Under the pieces are notes generated by a model that was not told where the DNA came from, did no database searches, and saw only the letters and a program-made list of their open reading frames with translations. Shown here in pieces: positions 55,168 through 64,000 of a DNA stretch of 64,000 nucleotides. Every line of letters begins with the position of its first letter. The stretch's first letter is position 1. A program made the translations under genes and the position numbers. The DNA comes from Rhodopseudomonas sp. (GTDB lineage Bacteria > Pseudomonadota > Alphaproteobacteria > Rhizobiales > Xanthobacteraceae): the NCBI RefSeq assembly GCF_013377015.1, contig NZ_JACABA010000001.1:145554-209553 (forward strand). The letters are read 5' to 3'.

Positions 55168-55216
55168 AGGATTCCGGGTTCGCTCACCGCTGGCGCGGCT
55201 CGCGCCCCGGAATGAC
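55168..55216. repeat. Half copy of family A repeat
   Basis: Only the right half is present (GATTCCGGGTTCGCTC to CGCGCCCCGGAATGAC). It lies just before the 3' end of the TrmJ gene. Confidence 0.75.
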
Positions 55217-55228
55217 GGCGCTCCGGCG

Positions 55229-56425
55229 CTACCCCGCCAGCACCGTCTCCAGCCGTGCCAGCACCGCCGCGATGTCGGCGGTGATGTCGTCGGCCGCGAC
55301 GCTGACGACGCGATAGTCGCGCGCCTCGAGCCATTGCTGCCGCGACGCCCGGTCGCTGCGGATCACCTCGGTCTCGTCGGGATTGACCAGTTCGATAGCG
55401 AGGCGCTGCGTGAAGGAGACGAAATCCGGGATGTGGCGGCCGACCGGAGTCTGCCGTTTGAACTGACCGGCGAAGCGGCGGTCGGTGCGCAGCGCTTCCC
55501 AGAGGATCCGTTCGGCGTCGGTCGGGTTGCGGCGCAACAGCCGCGCCAGGCCGCGCACCGTGCCGCTCTCATGCGGCTGCGCGCCCTGACCGTGTTCGGC
55601 CAGCAGCGCCCGCAGCCGCGTCGCCTGTTCGCCGTCGAGCACGCCGCCCTTGGCCGGACCCTTGCGGCCTTCGGCGATCGCCATCACCACGCCGTGCAGG
55701 GTGTGCATGTCCTGCTTGGTCGGCTCCATCCGGGTGAAGATGTTGCGCAGGTTGACCAGCATGGTGTCGCGCTTCTCGGCCGGGCGCAAAAACTCCACCT
55801 TGTCGAGCTCGCGCACCAGATTGTCGAAGAACGCCTGCATCTGGTGCTGCGAGGCGCGCTCGGAGCGCTCCGGCATCGCGAACGGCAGCGCGTTCGCCGT
55901 CGCCAGCTTGAACCATTCATAGCCGATCAGCAGCACCGCCTGCGCCAGGTTGAGCGAGGCGAAGGCCGGGTTGACCGGGAAGGTGATGATGCGGTCGGCC
56001 AGCGCCACCTCCTCGTTCTGCAAGCCGTAGCGCTCACGGCCGAACAGGATCCCGGCGGTGCCGCCGGAGCCGACCTGCGCGGCGATCTCGCGCGCGGCCT
56101 GCTCCGGCGCCACCACCGGCTTGGCCTGGTCGTGGGCGCGGGCGGTGGTGGCGAACAGCAGCGTGCAATCGGCCACCGCGGCTTCCACGGTGTCGAACAG
56201 CTCGACCGCGTCCAGGATGTAGTCGGCGCCCGAGGCGGCGCGGCGCGCATGGACATTGGGCCAGCCGTCGCGCGGTTTAACAATTCTTAAGCGTGTTAGG
56301 CCAAAGTTACCCATGGCGCGGGCGCACATGCCGATGTTCTCGCCGAGTTGCGGTTCCACCAGAACGACAACCGGTCCGGCCAAAGCGGCCTGCGGCTTGG
56401 TCTTATCGGTGCCTGAACCGGACAT
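55229..56425 (-). CDS. TrmJ-type RNA methyltransferase fused to DUF559
   Basis: The protein is 398 aa, versus about 250 aa for a typical TrmJ. Residues 1-265 are a SPOUT methyltransferase of the TrmJ type (NIG 30-32, GILFGRERYGL 125-135, SLNLAQAV 157-164), which methylates the 2'-O of tRNA position 32. Residues 290-398 resemble DUF559, a Vsr-like PD-(D/E)xK fold: LLRRNPTDAERILWEALR, PDF with D334, and E345 in LAIELVNP. The usual LDG after the Glu strand is VNP here. Whether the second domain cuts nucleic acid is unknown. It is divergent from icd. Confidence 0.85.
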   Translation of the reverse strand: MSGSGTDKTKPQAALAGPVVVLVEPQLGENIGMCARAMGNFGLTRLRIVKPRDGWPNVHARRAASGADYILDAVELFDTVEAAVADCTLLFATTARAHDQAKPVVAPEQAAREIAAQVGSGGTAGILFGRERYGLQNEEVALADRIITFPVNPAFASLNLAQAVLLIGYEWFKLATANALPFAMPERSERASQHQMQAFFDNLVRELDKVEFLRPAEKRDTMLVNLRNIFTRMEPTKQDMHTLHGVVMAIAEGRKGPAKGGVLDGEQATRLRALLAEHGQGAQPHESGTVRGLARLLRRNPTDAERILWEALRTDRRFAGQFKRQTPVGRHIPDFVSFTQRLAIELVNPDETEVIRSDRASRQQWLEARDYRVVSVAADDITADIAAVLARLETVLAG

Positions 56426-56621
56426 CTGGCGTCACTTTCTGATTCGATTTCGATGAAGAGCGGGGCCGCGGTGGCTTAGCTGCCCGATCCGCCGCGGTCG
56501 ACCGCCAGAGTTGAGGCGGCGCTTCAACGGGGCGCCGCAATGGCGTCGGCACCCGGCGCCGTTTGGCCGCTCATTTATGAATGATTTATTAATCATTACA
56601 AAGTGATTACACGCATCCTTT

Positions 56622-56670
56622 ACACTTCATTAAGAACATCAGCTGCGCTCCCTAACACTTCATTAAGAAC
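56622..56670. promoter_or_regulatory. Direct repeats upstream of icd
   Basis: ACACTTCATTAAGAAC occurs exactly twice (56622-56637 and 56655-56670), 33 bp apart, about three helical turns. They lie between the divergent TrmJ fusion and icd genes in an AT-rich patch. They look like a tandem protein-binding site; the factor is unknown. Confidence 0.5.
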
Positions 56671-56854
56671 TTCAACAACGCGGCCCGACGGCCGCCGTCG
56701 CCGATCGCCAAGGTGATCGCCCGAGGCGATGCAATTCCGTCCAGTCTGCCCGCCCATTCGCCTTCCAGCCCGCGCTGGGCGGTGCTATAGCGGCTTCGGC
56801 AATCCAAGCCCAATCCTGCCCTTCAAGCGCAGTCTCAAAGAGGCCCGATCCCGC

Positions 56855-58078
56855 ATGGCGAAAATCAAGGTGACCAACCCCGTCGTCGAACTCGATGGCG
56901 ACGAAATGACAAGGATCATCTGGCAGTACATCAAGGACAAGCTGATCAATCCGTTTCTCGACATCGACCTGATGTATTTCGACCTCGGGATGGAATATCG
57001 CGATCAGACCAACGACCAGGTCACCATCGACGCCGCCAACGCCATCAAGAAGGTCGGCGTCGGCGTCAAATGCGCCACCATCACCCCGGACGAGGCCCGG
57101 GTCGCCGAATTCGGCCTGAAGGAAATGTGGAAGTCGCCGAACGGCACCATCCGCAACATCCTCGGCGGCGTGGTGTTCCGCGAACCGATCATCTGCAAGA
57201 ACGTGCCGCGGCTGGTGCCGGGCTGGACCAAGCCGATCATCATCGGCCGCCACGCCTTCGGCGATCAATACCGCGCCACCGACTTCCGCTTCCCCGGCAA
57301 GGGCACGCTGACGATGAAATTCGTCGGTGAGGACGGCGCCGTGATCGAGCGCGAGGTCTACAAGTCGCCCAGCGCCGGCGTCGCGCTGGCGATGTACAAT
57401 CTCGACGATTCGATCGCCGACTTCGCCCGCGCCTCGCTCAACCAGGGCCTGGCCAAGAATTATTCGGTCTATCTGTCGACCAAGAACACCATCCTGAAAG
57501 TCTATGACGGCCGCTTCAAGGACATCTTCCAGGAGATCTTCGACGCCGAATTCAAGGACAAGTTCGCCGAGAAGAAGATCACCTACGAGCACCGGCTGAT
57601 CGACGACATGGTGGCGGCGGCGATGAAATGGTCCGGCGGCTACGTCTGGGCTTGCAAGAACTACGACGGCGACGTGCAGTCCGACACCATCGCCCAGGGT
57701 TACGGCTCGCTCGGCCTGATGACCTCGGTGCTGATGACCCCGGACGGCAAGACCGTCGAGGCCGAGGCCGCCCACGGCACGGTGACGCGGCATTATCGCG
57801 AGCACCAGAAGGGTAAGGAAACCTCGACCAACTCGATCGCGTCGATCTTCGCCTGGACTCGTGGCCTGTCGCACCGCGCCAAGCTCGACAACAACGCAGC
57901 CCTAGATGCCTTCGCGCTGACCCTGGAGCGGGTCTGCGTCGAGACCGTCGAGGCCGGCTTCATGACCAAGGACCTCGCGCTGCTGGTCGGCGCCGACCAG
58001 CGCTGGCTCTCCACCACCGGCTTCCTCGACAAGGTGGCGGAGAACCTGACCAAGGCGATGGCCCCGGTCGCGGCCTGA
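56855..58078 (+). CDS. icd: NADP-dependent isocitrate dehydrogenase
   Basis: The protein is 407 aa, the homodimeric eukaryotic-type form. It converts isocitrate to 2-oxoglutarate in the TCA cycle. The N-terminus [20 protein letters not shown], the isocitrate-binding KSPNGTIRN and the C-terminal [13 protein letters not shown] are typical. ATG 56855 matches the family start; the longer frame from 56729 lacks homology. It has its own promoter region. Confidence 0.96.
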   Translation: MAKIKVTNPVVELDGDEMTRIIWQYIKDKLINPFLDIDLMYFDLGMEYRDQTNDQVTIDAANAIKKVGVGVKCATITPDEARVAEFGLKEMWKSPNGTIRNILGGVVFREPIICKNVPRLVPGWTKPIIIGRHAFGDQYRATDFRFPGKGTLTMKFVGEDGAVIEREVYKSPSAGVALAMYNLDDSIADFARASLNQGLAKNYSVYLSTKNTILKVYDGRFKDIFQEIFDAEFKDKFAEKKITYEHRLIDDMVAAAMKWSGGYVWACKNYDGDVQSDTIAQGYGSLGLMTSVLMTPDGKTVEAEAAHGTVTRHYREHQKGKETSTNSIASIFAWTRGLSHRAKLDNNAALDAFALTLERVCVETVEAGFMTKDLALLVGADQRWLSTTGFLDKVAENLTKAMAPVAA

Positions 58079-58093
58079 GACGGGCACAGACTC

Positions 58094-58210
58094 CTCATCC
58101 TGAGGAGCCCGACGTCGCCCGAACGGCGGCGGCGGGCGTCTCGAAGGATGAGGAGATGGACCGCCTCATCGTTCGAGACGCGCGCCAACAGGCGCGCTCC
58201 TCACCATGAG
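58094..58210. repeat. Interspersed palindromic repeat, family B
   Basis: CTCATCCTGAGGAGCCCG and its partner GGGCGTCTCGAAGGATGAG, then CGTTCGAGACGCGCGCC and GGCGCGCTCCTCACCATGAG. It lies between icd and the KefB-type gene. Confidence 0.85.
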
Positions 58211-58317
58211 TCTGTGACGTTCCCGCCTGAACAGCGCGGCCGACATTGCCGCGAAACATCGCCGCAGCCCGATCGAATTTGACCCAGCCCCTCGCCCGAT
58301 CCGGCGCGTCGTGCTTG

Positions 58318-60093
58318 ATGGAGACCATGGCGGCGGCAACTGACATCGGGGGCTATCGCGAAGCGCTGGTGTTTCTCGGCACCGCCGGCGTGGTGATTCC
58401 GCTGATGGCGCGGTTGCGCGTCAGTCCGGTGCTGGGCTTTCTGATCGCCGGCCTGGTGCTCGGTCCGAACAGTCTCGGCCGGCTCGACGACGCCCTGCCC
58501 TGGCTCGGCCTCATCACCATCACCTCGCAGGACGCGGTCGACCGGCTCGCCGAGCTCGGCGTCGCCTTCCTGCTGTTCTCGATCGGGCTGGAACTGTCGT
58601 TCGACCGGCTGTGGACGATGCGCCGGCTGGTGTTCGGCTTCGGCATCGCGCAGGTGGTGCTGACCACAATGGCGATCAGCGCCGTCACGCTGGCATTCGG
58701 CAATGCGGTCGAGGCCAGTCTGGTGATCGGCGCCTGCCTGGCGCTGTCCTCGACCGCGATCGTGCTGCAGCTGCTGGCCGAGCAGAAACGGCTGGCGTCG
58801 GTGGCCGGCCGAAGCATCTTCGCGGTGCTGCTGGCGCAGGATCTGGCGGTGGTGCCGATCCTGTTCCTGATCGTGGTGTTCGGCGGCACCGCCACGGGTG
58901 CGACGACGACAGCCGGCTCGGTGTGGGCCGGGCTGGGACTCGCCTTGCTGCAGGCGGCGGCGGCGATCGCGCTGATCGTCGGCTTCGGCCGGCTGATCCT
59001 GCGCCGGCTGTTCCGGCTGGTGGCGCGGACCCACAACCGCGAATTGTTCATGGCGACGATCCAGTTCGTGGTGGTCGGCACCTCGCTGCTGACCCAGGTC
59101 GCCGGCCTGTCGATGGCGCTCGGCGCCTTCCTCGCCGGCCTGCTGCTGTCGGAGACAGAATTCCGCCGCCAGGTCGAGGTCGACATCGAACCGTTCAAGG
59201 GCATGCTGCTTGGGCTGTTCTTCATCTCGGTCGGGATGCGGATCGACCTCGCCGAGGTGGCGAGCCAGCCCTTGATGCTGGCGGCGTCGGTGCTCGGCAT
59301 GGTGGCGCTGAAGGCGGCCGTGATCGCCGTGCTGGCGCGGCTGTTCGGCCTGTCCTGGCCGGTCGCGGTCGAGGCCAGCCTGCTGCTCGCCGGCGGCGGC
59401 GAATTCGCCTTCCTGATGCTCGGGCTCGCCAGTTCGAGCGGGGTGATGCCGCGCGATGTCGAACAATTCATGCTGCTGGTGGCGTCCGGCACCATGCTGC
59501 TGACGCCCTATCTGGCCCGGCTCGGTCGCAAGGCCGGCGCCCGGGTGCGGAACGCCTCGCTGGTCGAGCGCGGCTATGGCGATCCCGGTCCGGTCGCGGC
59601 CGGGCGCAGCATCGTGGTCGGCCATGGCCGGGTCGGCCGCATCGTCTGCGACATCCTGCACAAGCAGGGGCAGCCCTTCCTCGCCATCGAGATCGACGCC
59701 GACCTGGTGTCGCAGGCGCGCAAGGCCGGCCGCCCGCTGGTCTATGGCGACGCCGCGCAGCGCGCCTTCCTGCGCAAATGCGGCGTCGCCGAAGCGCCGG
59801 CTTTGGTCGTGACCATGCATGACGCGGTAGCCGCCGAACACGTCGTCGCCGCCGCCCGCGCCGAACGCGCCGACATTCCGGTGATCGTCCGCGCCCGCGA
59901 CGCCGAGCACGCGGTGCGGCTGTTCCGGCTCGGCGCCAGCGACGTGGTGCGCGAAGTGCTCGAAGCCAGCTTCGAGATCGCCAGCACGGTGTTGCAGACG
60001 CTCGGTCTGCCGGTCGGCAAGGTGATCGCGATCATTCACGACGAGCGCGACATCCGGAAGAAGCAGGTGCGCGAGGGCCGCGCTGCCGAATGA
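58318..60093 (+). CDS. KefB-type cation:proton antiporter with RCK domain
   Basis: The protein is 591 aa from ATG 58318 (a second ATG at 58327 is equally placed). About 12 hydrophobic helices form a CPA2 transporter (RLRVSPVLGFLIAGLVLGPN; LALSSTAIVLQLLAEQ; LLAGGGEFAFLML), followed by a cytosolic TrkA-N Rossmann domain (IVVGHGRVGRIVCDIL). KefB/KefC export potassium for protons and are gated by ligands; the ligand here is unknown. Confidence 0.92.
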   Translation: METMAAATDIGGYREALVFLGTAGVVIPLMARLRVSPVLGFLIAGLVLGPNSLGRLDDALPWLGLITITSQDAVDRLAELGVAFLLFSIGLELSFDRLWTMRRLVFGFGIAQVVLTTMAISAVTLAFGNAVEASLVIGACLALSSTAIVLQLLAEQKRLASVAGRSIFAVLLAQDLAVVPILFLIVVFGGTATGATTTAGSVWAGLGLALLQAAAAIALIVGFGRLILRRLFRLVARTHNRELFMATIQFVVVGTSLLTQVAGLSMALGAFLAGLLLSETEFRRQVEVDIEPFKGMLLGLFFISVGMRIDLAEVASQPLMLAASVLGMVALKAAVIAVLARLFGLSWPVAVEASLLLAGGGEFAFLMLGLASSSGVMPRDVEQFMLLVASGTMLLTPYLARLGRKAGARVRNASLVERGYGDPGPVAAGRSIVVGHGRVGRIVCDILHKQGQPFLAIEIDADLVSQARKAGRPLVYGDAAQRAFLRKCGVAEAPALVVTMHDAVAAEHVVAAARAERADIPVIVRARDAEHAVRLFRLGASDVVREVLEASFEIASTVLQTLGLPVGKVIAIIHDERDIRKKQVREGRAAE

Positions 60094-60195
60094 TCGTGCG
60101 GGCGATTTCATCCGCGGCGCAGTTGGCGGCCCGCCGCTTTCGCACTATCTGAAAGGTCTCGGGCGCCGCGCCCTCCCCGCATTCAGAAAGCCCCG

Positions 60196-62262
60196 ATGAC
60201 CGCACCGAGCAACCCGGCCGATGGCAGCGACGATCCCTTGCTCTGGCTCGAACAGATCGAGGGCGAACAGGCGGTGGCCTGGGTCGAGGCTCAGAACAGC
60301 CGCACCGACGCGCTGCGCGACGACGACCGCTACCGCGCCGATTTCGACGCGGTGCTGGCGATCCTCAATGCCGACGACCGGATTCCCTTCGTCGGCAAAT
60401 CCGGCGATCACCTCTACAATTTCTGGAAGGACGCAGCCCATCCGCGCGGGCTGTGGCGACGTACCACGCTGGACAGCTACCGCACTGACAAGCCGGACTG
60501 GGATGTGCTGCTCGACATCGACACGCTCAACGCCGCCGAGGGCATCGCCTGGGCCTTCGCCGGTGCCGCGCGCTCGCCGGACAAGAGCCGGGCGCTGGTC
60601 AGCCTGTCGTTCAACGGCACCGACGCCATCGAGGTGCGCGAATTTGATTTCGCCAGCAAAAGCTTTATTGCGGGCGGCTTCGTGCTGCCGCAAGCAAAGA
60701 CCCAGGTCGACTGGCTCGACCGCGACACCATCCTGTTCGGCAGCGCGTTCAGCGCCGACGACACCACCGCGGCCGGCTACGCCCGATGGGTGCGGAAATG
60801 GCGGCGCGGCACGCCACTCGCCGACGCCGAGATAGTGTTCGCGGTGGAGCACGACGACGTCGCGGCTTGGTTCGGCGTCAATCATCGCCCGGGCCATGAA
60901 TCCGTCAGCTATTCGCGCGCGCTGGATTTCACCCGCGCGCAGATGTTCATTGAGCCTGCGCATGGCGCCTTCGCCGGCCAGCGCATCCGGCTGGAGCTGC
61001 CGGAGGAAGTCGCGATCTCGCACGAGGCCGGCGCGCTGCTGGTCAGCCCGAAACAGGACTGGCAGATCGGCGGACAGATCATCGCCTCGGGCGCCTTGGC
61101 GGCGATCGGCCTCGATCGCTTCCTGGCGGGCGCGCGCGATTTCGAGATCGTGTTTGCGCCGACGCCGACCCGCGCGCTGCAATCCTGGCTGGAGACCCGT
61201 CACGGCCTGGTGCTGCAGATCCTCGACAACGTCCGCGGCCGCGTCGTGCTCGCCACCCGCACCGCCGGCGGCTGGCAGGAGACCGCGATTCCCGGCCTGC
61301 CCGACAACGCCACCATCGGCGCGGACAATTTCGGCGGCGAGGACGATCCCGATCTCGGCACCGACGTGCTGCTCACCATCACCGGCTTCGACCAGCCGAC
61401 CTCGACCGCATTGTGGAACGGCGCCGGCGCGCCGCAGAAGCTGAAGCAGGCACCGGCGTCGTTCGATGCGACCGGGATCGAGATCAAGCAATGTCACGCC
61501 ACAGCCCCCGACGGCACCAGCATTCCGTATTTCCTGATCGGCAAGGATCTCGCGGCGAAAGGCCCGCGTCCCACCATCCTGTACGGCTATGGCGGCTTCG
61601 AGATTTCACTGACGCCGTCCTACATGGCGGTCGCCGGCAAGCTCTGGCTCGAACGCGGCCATCTCTACGCGCTGGCGAATATCCGCGGCGGCGGCGAGTT
61701 CGGCCCGGCCTGGCACCTCGCCTCGCGCAAGGCCACCAAGCACGTCGCCCATGACGATTTCGCCGCGGTCGCGCGCGACCTCGCCGCAAGCGGCGTCACC
61801 ACTGCGCGGCAGCTCGCCTGCCATGGCGGCAGCAACGGCGGCCTCCTAGTCGGCAACATGTTGACGCGCTATCCGGAGCTGTTCGGCGCGGTGTGGTGCA
61901 GCGTGCCGCTGCTGGACATGGCGCGCTACACCAAGCTGCTGGCCGGGCAGAGCTGGATCGCCGAATATGGCGATCCGGAAATTCCCGACGAGTGGGACTA
62001 CATCAGGAAATATTCGCCCTATCATCTGGCGACGCGCGACAAGACCTATCCGCCGATCCTGATCACCACCAACCGCACCGACGACCGCGTCCATCCCGGC
62101 CACGCCCGCAAGATGGCGGCGCGGCTGCAGGAATTGGGGCATCAGGTGTGGTTCAACGAGACCGTCTCCGGCGGCCATTCCGGCGCGGTCGACAACACCG
62201 ACCAGGCGAGAACCCAGGCGCTCGGCTACGCGTTCTTCCGCCGGACGATTGGTGCGGCGTGA
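60196..62262 (+). CDS. Prolyl oligopeptidase family (S9) peptidase
   Basis: The protein is 688 aa with no signal peptide. A beta-propeller N-terminal region is followed by an alpha/beta hydrolase. The catalytic serine is in GGSNGG (S546), the Asp lies in TNRTDDRVHPGH (near 628-631) and the catalytic His in GGHSG (H661). Such enzymes cleave short peptides after proline or related residues. Substrate not determined. It stands alone 103 bp after the KefB-type gene. Confidence 0.93.
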   Translation: MTAPSNPADGSDDPLLWLEQIEGEQAVAWVEAQNSRTDALRDDDRYRADFDAVLAILNADDRIPFVGKSGDHLYNFWKDAAHPRGLWRRTTLDSYRTDKPDWDVLLDIDTLNAAEGIAWAFAGAARSPDKSRALVSLSFNGTDAIEVREFDFASKSFIAGGFVLPQAKTQVDWLDRDTILFGSAFSADDTTAAGYARWVRKWRRGTPLADAEIVFAVEHDDVAAWFGVNHRPGHESVSYSRALDFTRAQMFIEPAHGAFAGQRIRLELPEEVAISHEAGALLVSPKQDWQIGGQIIASGALAAIGLDRFLAGARDFEIVFAPTPTRALQSWLETRHGLVLQILDNVRGRVVLATRTAGGWQETAIPGLPDNATIGADNFGGEDDPDLGTDVLLTITGFDQPTSTALWNGAGAPQKLKQAPASFDATGIEIKQCHATAPDGTSIPYFLIGKDLAAKGPRPTILYGYGGFEISLTPSYMAVAGKLWLERGHLYALANIRGGGEFGPAWHLASRKATKHVAHDDFAAVARDLAASGVTTARQLACHGGSNGGLLVGNMLTRYPELFGAVWCSVPLLDMARYTKLLAGQSWIAEYGDPEIPDEWDYIRKYSPYHLATRDKTYPPILITTNRTDDRVHPGHARKMAARLQELGHQVWFNETVSGGHSGAVDNTDQARTQALGYAFFRRTIGAA

Positions 62263-62300
62263 GCGCGCGGAATTGAGCGACGCGCTCTTTGCACAACGCT

Positions 62301-62433
62301 GTCATTCCGGGGCGCGAGCAGCGTCAGCTGCGCGCGAACCCGGAATCTCGCAGCCCGCACCGTGTCGCATCTCGCACCACGTGTAGCAAGATTCCGGGTT
62401 CGCTCGGCCTGCGGCCTCGCGCCCCGGAATGAC
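62301..62433. repeat. Interspersed palindromic repeat, family A
   Basis: GTCATTCCGGGGCGCGAG at the start and TCGCGCCCCGGAATGAC at the end, internal AACCCGGAATCTCG and AGATTCCGGGTTCGC-type arms. It lies between the peptidase and GNAT genes. Confidence 0.85.
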
Positions 62434-62474
62434 CGGTGTGTTTGGCGAACACGCTGCGACAGTCACCACCTCCG

Positions 62475-62561
62475 TCATGCCCGGGCTTGACCCGGGCATC
62501 CACGGACGCAAGCACGGCTTTGCTCGTGGGCATGGATGGCCGGGTCAAGCCCGGCCATGAC
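62475..62561. repeat. Inverted repeat (GTCATGCCCGGGCTTGACCC type), family C
   Basis: GTCATGCCCGGGCTTGACCC at the left and GGGTCAAGCCCGGCCATGAC at the right form imperfect inverted ends about 45 bp apart. A single copy is seen in this window, next to a family-A copy. Confidence 0.7.
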
Positions 62562-62631
62562 GCGGAGAGGGATTGGGCAGTGGAGAATTTGCAGCGCGCT
62601 GCAAATCCAGAGTCCACTGTCGGCGCACCGA

Positions 62632-63384
62632 TCAGCCGGCCGGCGCTCGCCGATAGTGATAGCGGTGGAGTTCGGTATCGAGCTTGATGCTGCGATACAG
62701 CGCGCGGCCGGCGACGTTGGAGGCCTCGACCTGCAGGCAGGCGGCCTCGGCGCCGCGGCTGGCGGCCCAGGCAAACAGCGCGGTCATCATCCGCGCGCCC
62801 AAGCCCTCGCCACGATGGGCTTCGCTGACCACCACGGATTCGCAGCACAGCAGGCGATCCTGAATCGCCCCATAGGCGGTGGCGACGATCTCGCCGTCGC
62901 GGCGCAGCGCCGCAAAGCCCGCCGGCAGCGCCACCACCGCAACCACCCGGGCATAGGTCGCGGCATGCGTCGGCGTCTGCTTCTGCAGGGCGCTGATCGC
63001 CGCCAGCCATTCAGCGTCGGCGGTCGCTTCAATCGTCACCGCGGGATCGGCGGCGAGCGCGCGGCCCGCAAGATCGCCATGCAGCGTGCAGGTCTCGCCT
63101 TCGGTGGTGAAGTCATGATGATCGAGTTCGCGATCGACCTGCGGACCCAGCAGCGCCGGCACCCGCACGATCAGCGGCAGCTTCTGCGCACGATAGAGTT
63201 CCGTGAAGAGCGGGATCTGAGCCGCGATCGACGCCGCCTCGGCGCGCAGCGGATTGACCGAATTGGAACGCCGCGACACGCCTTCGCCGAACCGCAGCAG
63301 CCAGTCGCCATGATACACGCTGCGCAACGCCGGCCAGGCATTGAAGCAGGCGTCCTCGATCCGCCACGGCAATGACCGCGTCAC
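62632..63384 (-). CDS. GNAT family N-acetyltransferase
   Basis: The protein is 250 aa from GTG 63384. The C-terminal GNAT domain is clear: LLCCESVVVSEAHRGEGLGARMMTALFAW with the acetyl-CoA loop R-G-E-G-L-G-A. The N-terminal 110 residues (WRIEDACFNAWPALRSVYHGDWLLR) resemble the extra N-terminal domain of some bacterial GNATs. The start is 1 bp after the alaS stop, so it is probably co-transcribed with alaS. The substrate is unknown. Confidence 0.9.
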   Translation of the reverse strand: MTRSLPWRIEDACFNAWPALRSVYHGDWLLRFGEGVSRRSNSVNPLRAEAASIAAQIPLFTELYRAQKLPLIVRVPALLGPQVDRELDHHDFTTEGETCTLHGDLAGRALAADPAVTIEATADAEWLAAISALQKQTPTHAATYARVVAVVALPAGFAALRRDGEIVATAYGAIQDRLLCCESVVVSEAHRGEGLGARMMTALFAWAASRGAEAACLQVEASNVAGRALYRSIKLDTELHRYHYRRAPAG

Positions 63385-63385
63385 C

Positions 63386-64000
63386 TCACCCCGCCATTGC
63401 GGCCGCGATGGCGTCGAGCGCCGCGGCGGCCTTGGAGCCGTCGGGGCCGCCGGCCTGTGCCATGTCGGGCTTGCCGCCGCCGCCCTTGCCGCCGAGTACT
63501 TCGGAGGCCTTGCGCACCAGATCGATCGCCGAGAACCGGCTGACCAGATCGGGCGTGACGCCGACCACGACGCTGCCCTTGCCGTCCTCGCTGGTAGCGA
63601 TCAGCGCGATCACCCCGGAGCCGAGCTGTTTCTTGCCCTGATCGACCAGGCTCTTGAGATCCTTGATCTCGATGCCCTCGACCGCGCGCGCCATCAGCTT
63701 GACGCCGGCGACCTCGCGAACGCCGGCGTCACCATTCGCCGCCGACGCGCCGGCGGCAGCGCCGCCGCCCATCGCCAGCCGCTTGCGGGCCTCGGCGAGA
63801 TCGCGCTCGAGCTTCTTGCGCTCGTCCATCAGCGCGGCGATCCGCGCCGGCATCTCGTCGAGCGGCGTGCGTAGTTCCGCGGCCGCCGCCCTCGCGGTGG
63901 CGATCGCCGCGTTGGCGCTGTGGCGGGCCTGACGCCCGGTCAGCGCCTCGATCCGACGCACCCCGGAGGCGACCGCGCTTTCGCCGGTGACGGAGATCAG
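63386..64000 (-). CDS. alaS: Alanyl-tRNA synthetase, C-terminal part
   Basis: The frame is open to the edge of the window, so this is the 3' part of a gene whose start lies to the right. Residues [21 protein letters not shown] mark the end of the editing domain; then a coiled coil ([20 protein letters not shown]) and the C-Ala domain with [13 protein letters not shown] are typical of AlaRS. The stop is directly upstream of the GNAT start. Confidence 0.95.
   Translation of the reverse strand: MISVTGESAVASGVRRIEALTGRQARHSANAAIATARAAAAELRTPLDEMPARIAALMDERKKLERDLAEARKRLAMGGGAAAGASAANGDAGVREVAGVKLMARAVEGIEIKDLKSLVDQGKKQLGSGVIALIATSEDGKGSVVVGVTPDLVSRFSAIDLVRKASEVLGGKGGGGKPDMAQAGGPDGSKAAAALDAIAAAMAG

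Noticed and set aside
58201-60111. A 636-codon minus-strand frame opposite the KefB-type gene
   Set aside because: Repetitive His/Gln/Arg-rich translation with no domain; it is antisense to a clear antiporter gene.

Overview
The window reads as a chromosome segment of a GC-rich alphaproteobacterium, most like Rhodopseudomonas palustris or a close Bradyrhizobium relative (Nitrobacteraceae). This rests on the gene complement: PurS/PurQ/PurL-type purine synthesis, an alphaproteobacterial F1-ATPase zeta-type protein (DUF1476), a CGFS glutaredoxin with a separate BolA gene, and FixK/FNR-like boxes. High GC coding and several interspersed palindromic repeat families agree with it. The species call is inference; no rRNA or tRNA gene was found.

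Layout. 0-2.5 kb: tail of a P1-family peptidase, an EF-hand/polyserine protein and rpe. 2.5-4.6 kb: an AT-richer two-gene Rieske plus cytochrome-c-like lipoprotein unit, then about 1.2 kb without genes. 5.9-16.5 kb: mostly housekeeping (nitroreductase, purB, MOSC, murI, rpsD, threonine aldolase, serine hydrolase, macrodomain, grxD), interrupted after purB by an AT-rich Apea-like HEPN gene. 16.8-19 kb: ergothioneine genes egtB-egtD. 19-25.5 kb: accessory region with IS remnants, a methyltransferase, a GH9 cellulase, a DUF1254/DUF1214 protein, an HNH gene with a partial duplicate, and an ltrA remnant. 25.5-36.9 kb: bolA, DUF427, acyltransferase, purL, TrpB-like enzyme, thioesterase, caspase-like protein, then purC-purS-(coiled coil)-purQ and DUF1476. 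37-43.7 kb: a vapBC pair and a cyanate/nitrate-type ABC transporter with cyanase, divergent from a sigma-54 enhancer-binding protein. A -24/-12 promoter and three operator-like repeats lie between them. 44.6-48 kb: a compact candidate defence island (vsr, dcm-type methyltransferase, then convergent DUF262 and HEPN genes). 48-55 kb: small genes, a MltR-family protein, a complete IS3 element with 3-bp target duplication, an IS1595-type remnant and a second vapBC. 55-64 kb: a TrmJ methyltransferase fused to a DUF559 nuclease-like domain, icd, a KefB-type antiporter, prolyl oligopeptidase, a GNAT protein and the 3' part of alaS.

Genes that work together: purC/purS/purQ/purL/purB in IMP and AMP synthesis; egtB/egtD in ergothioneine synthesis; the ABC transporter, cyanase and sigma-54 activator in uptake and breakdown of a nitrogen source, probably cyanate; and the methyltransferase, Vsr, HEPN and DUF262 genes as a likely modification-linked defence unit. 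Three separate proteins carry an R-x4-H HEPN-like motif, all in AT-richer or mobile-element-linked stretches. These are the best places to look for undescribed biology.
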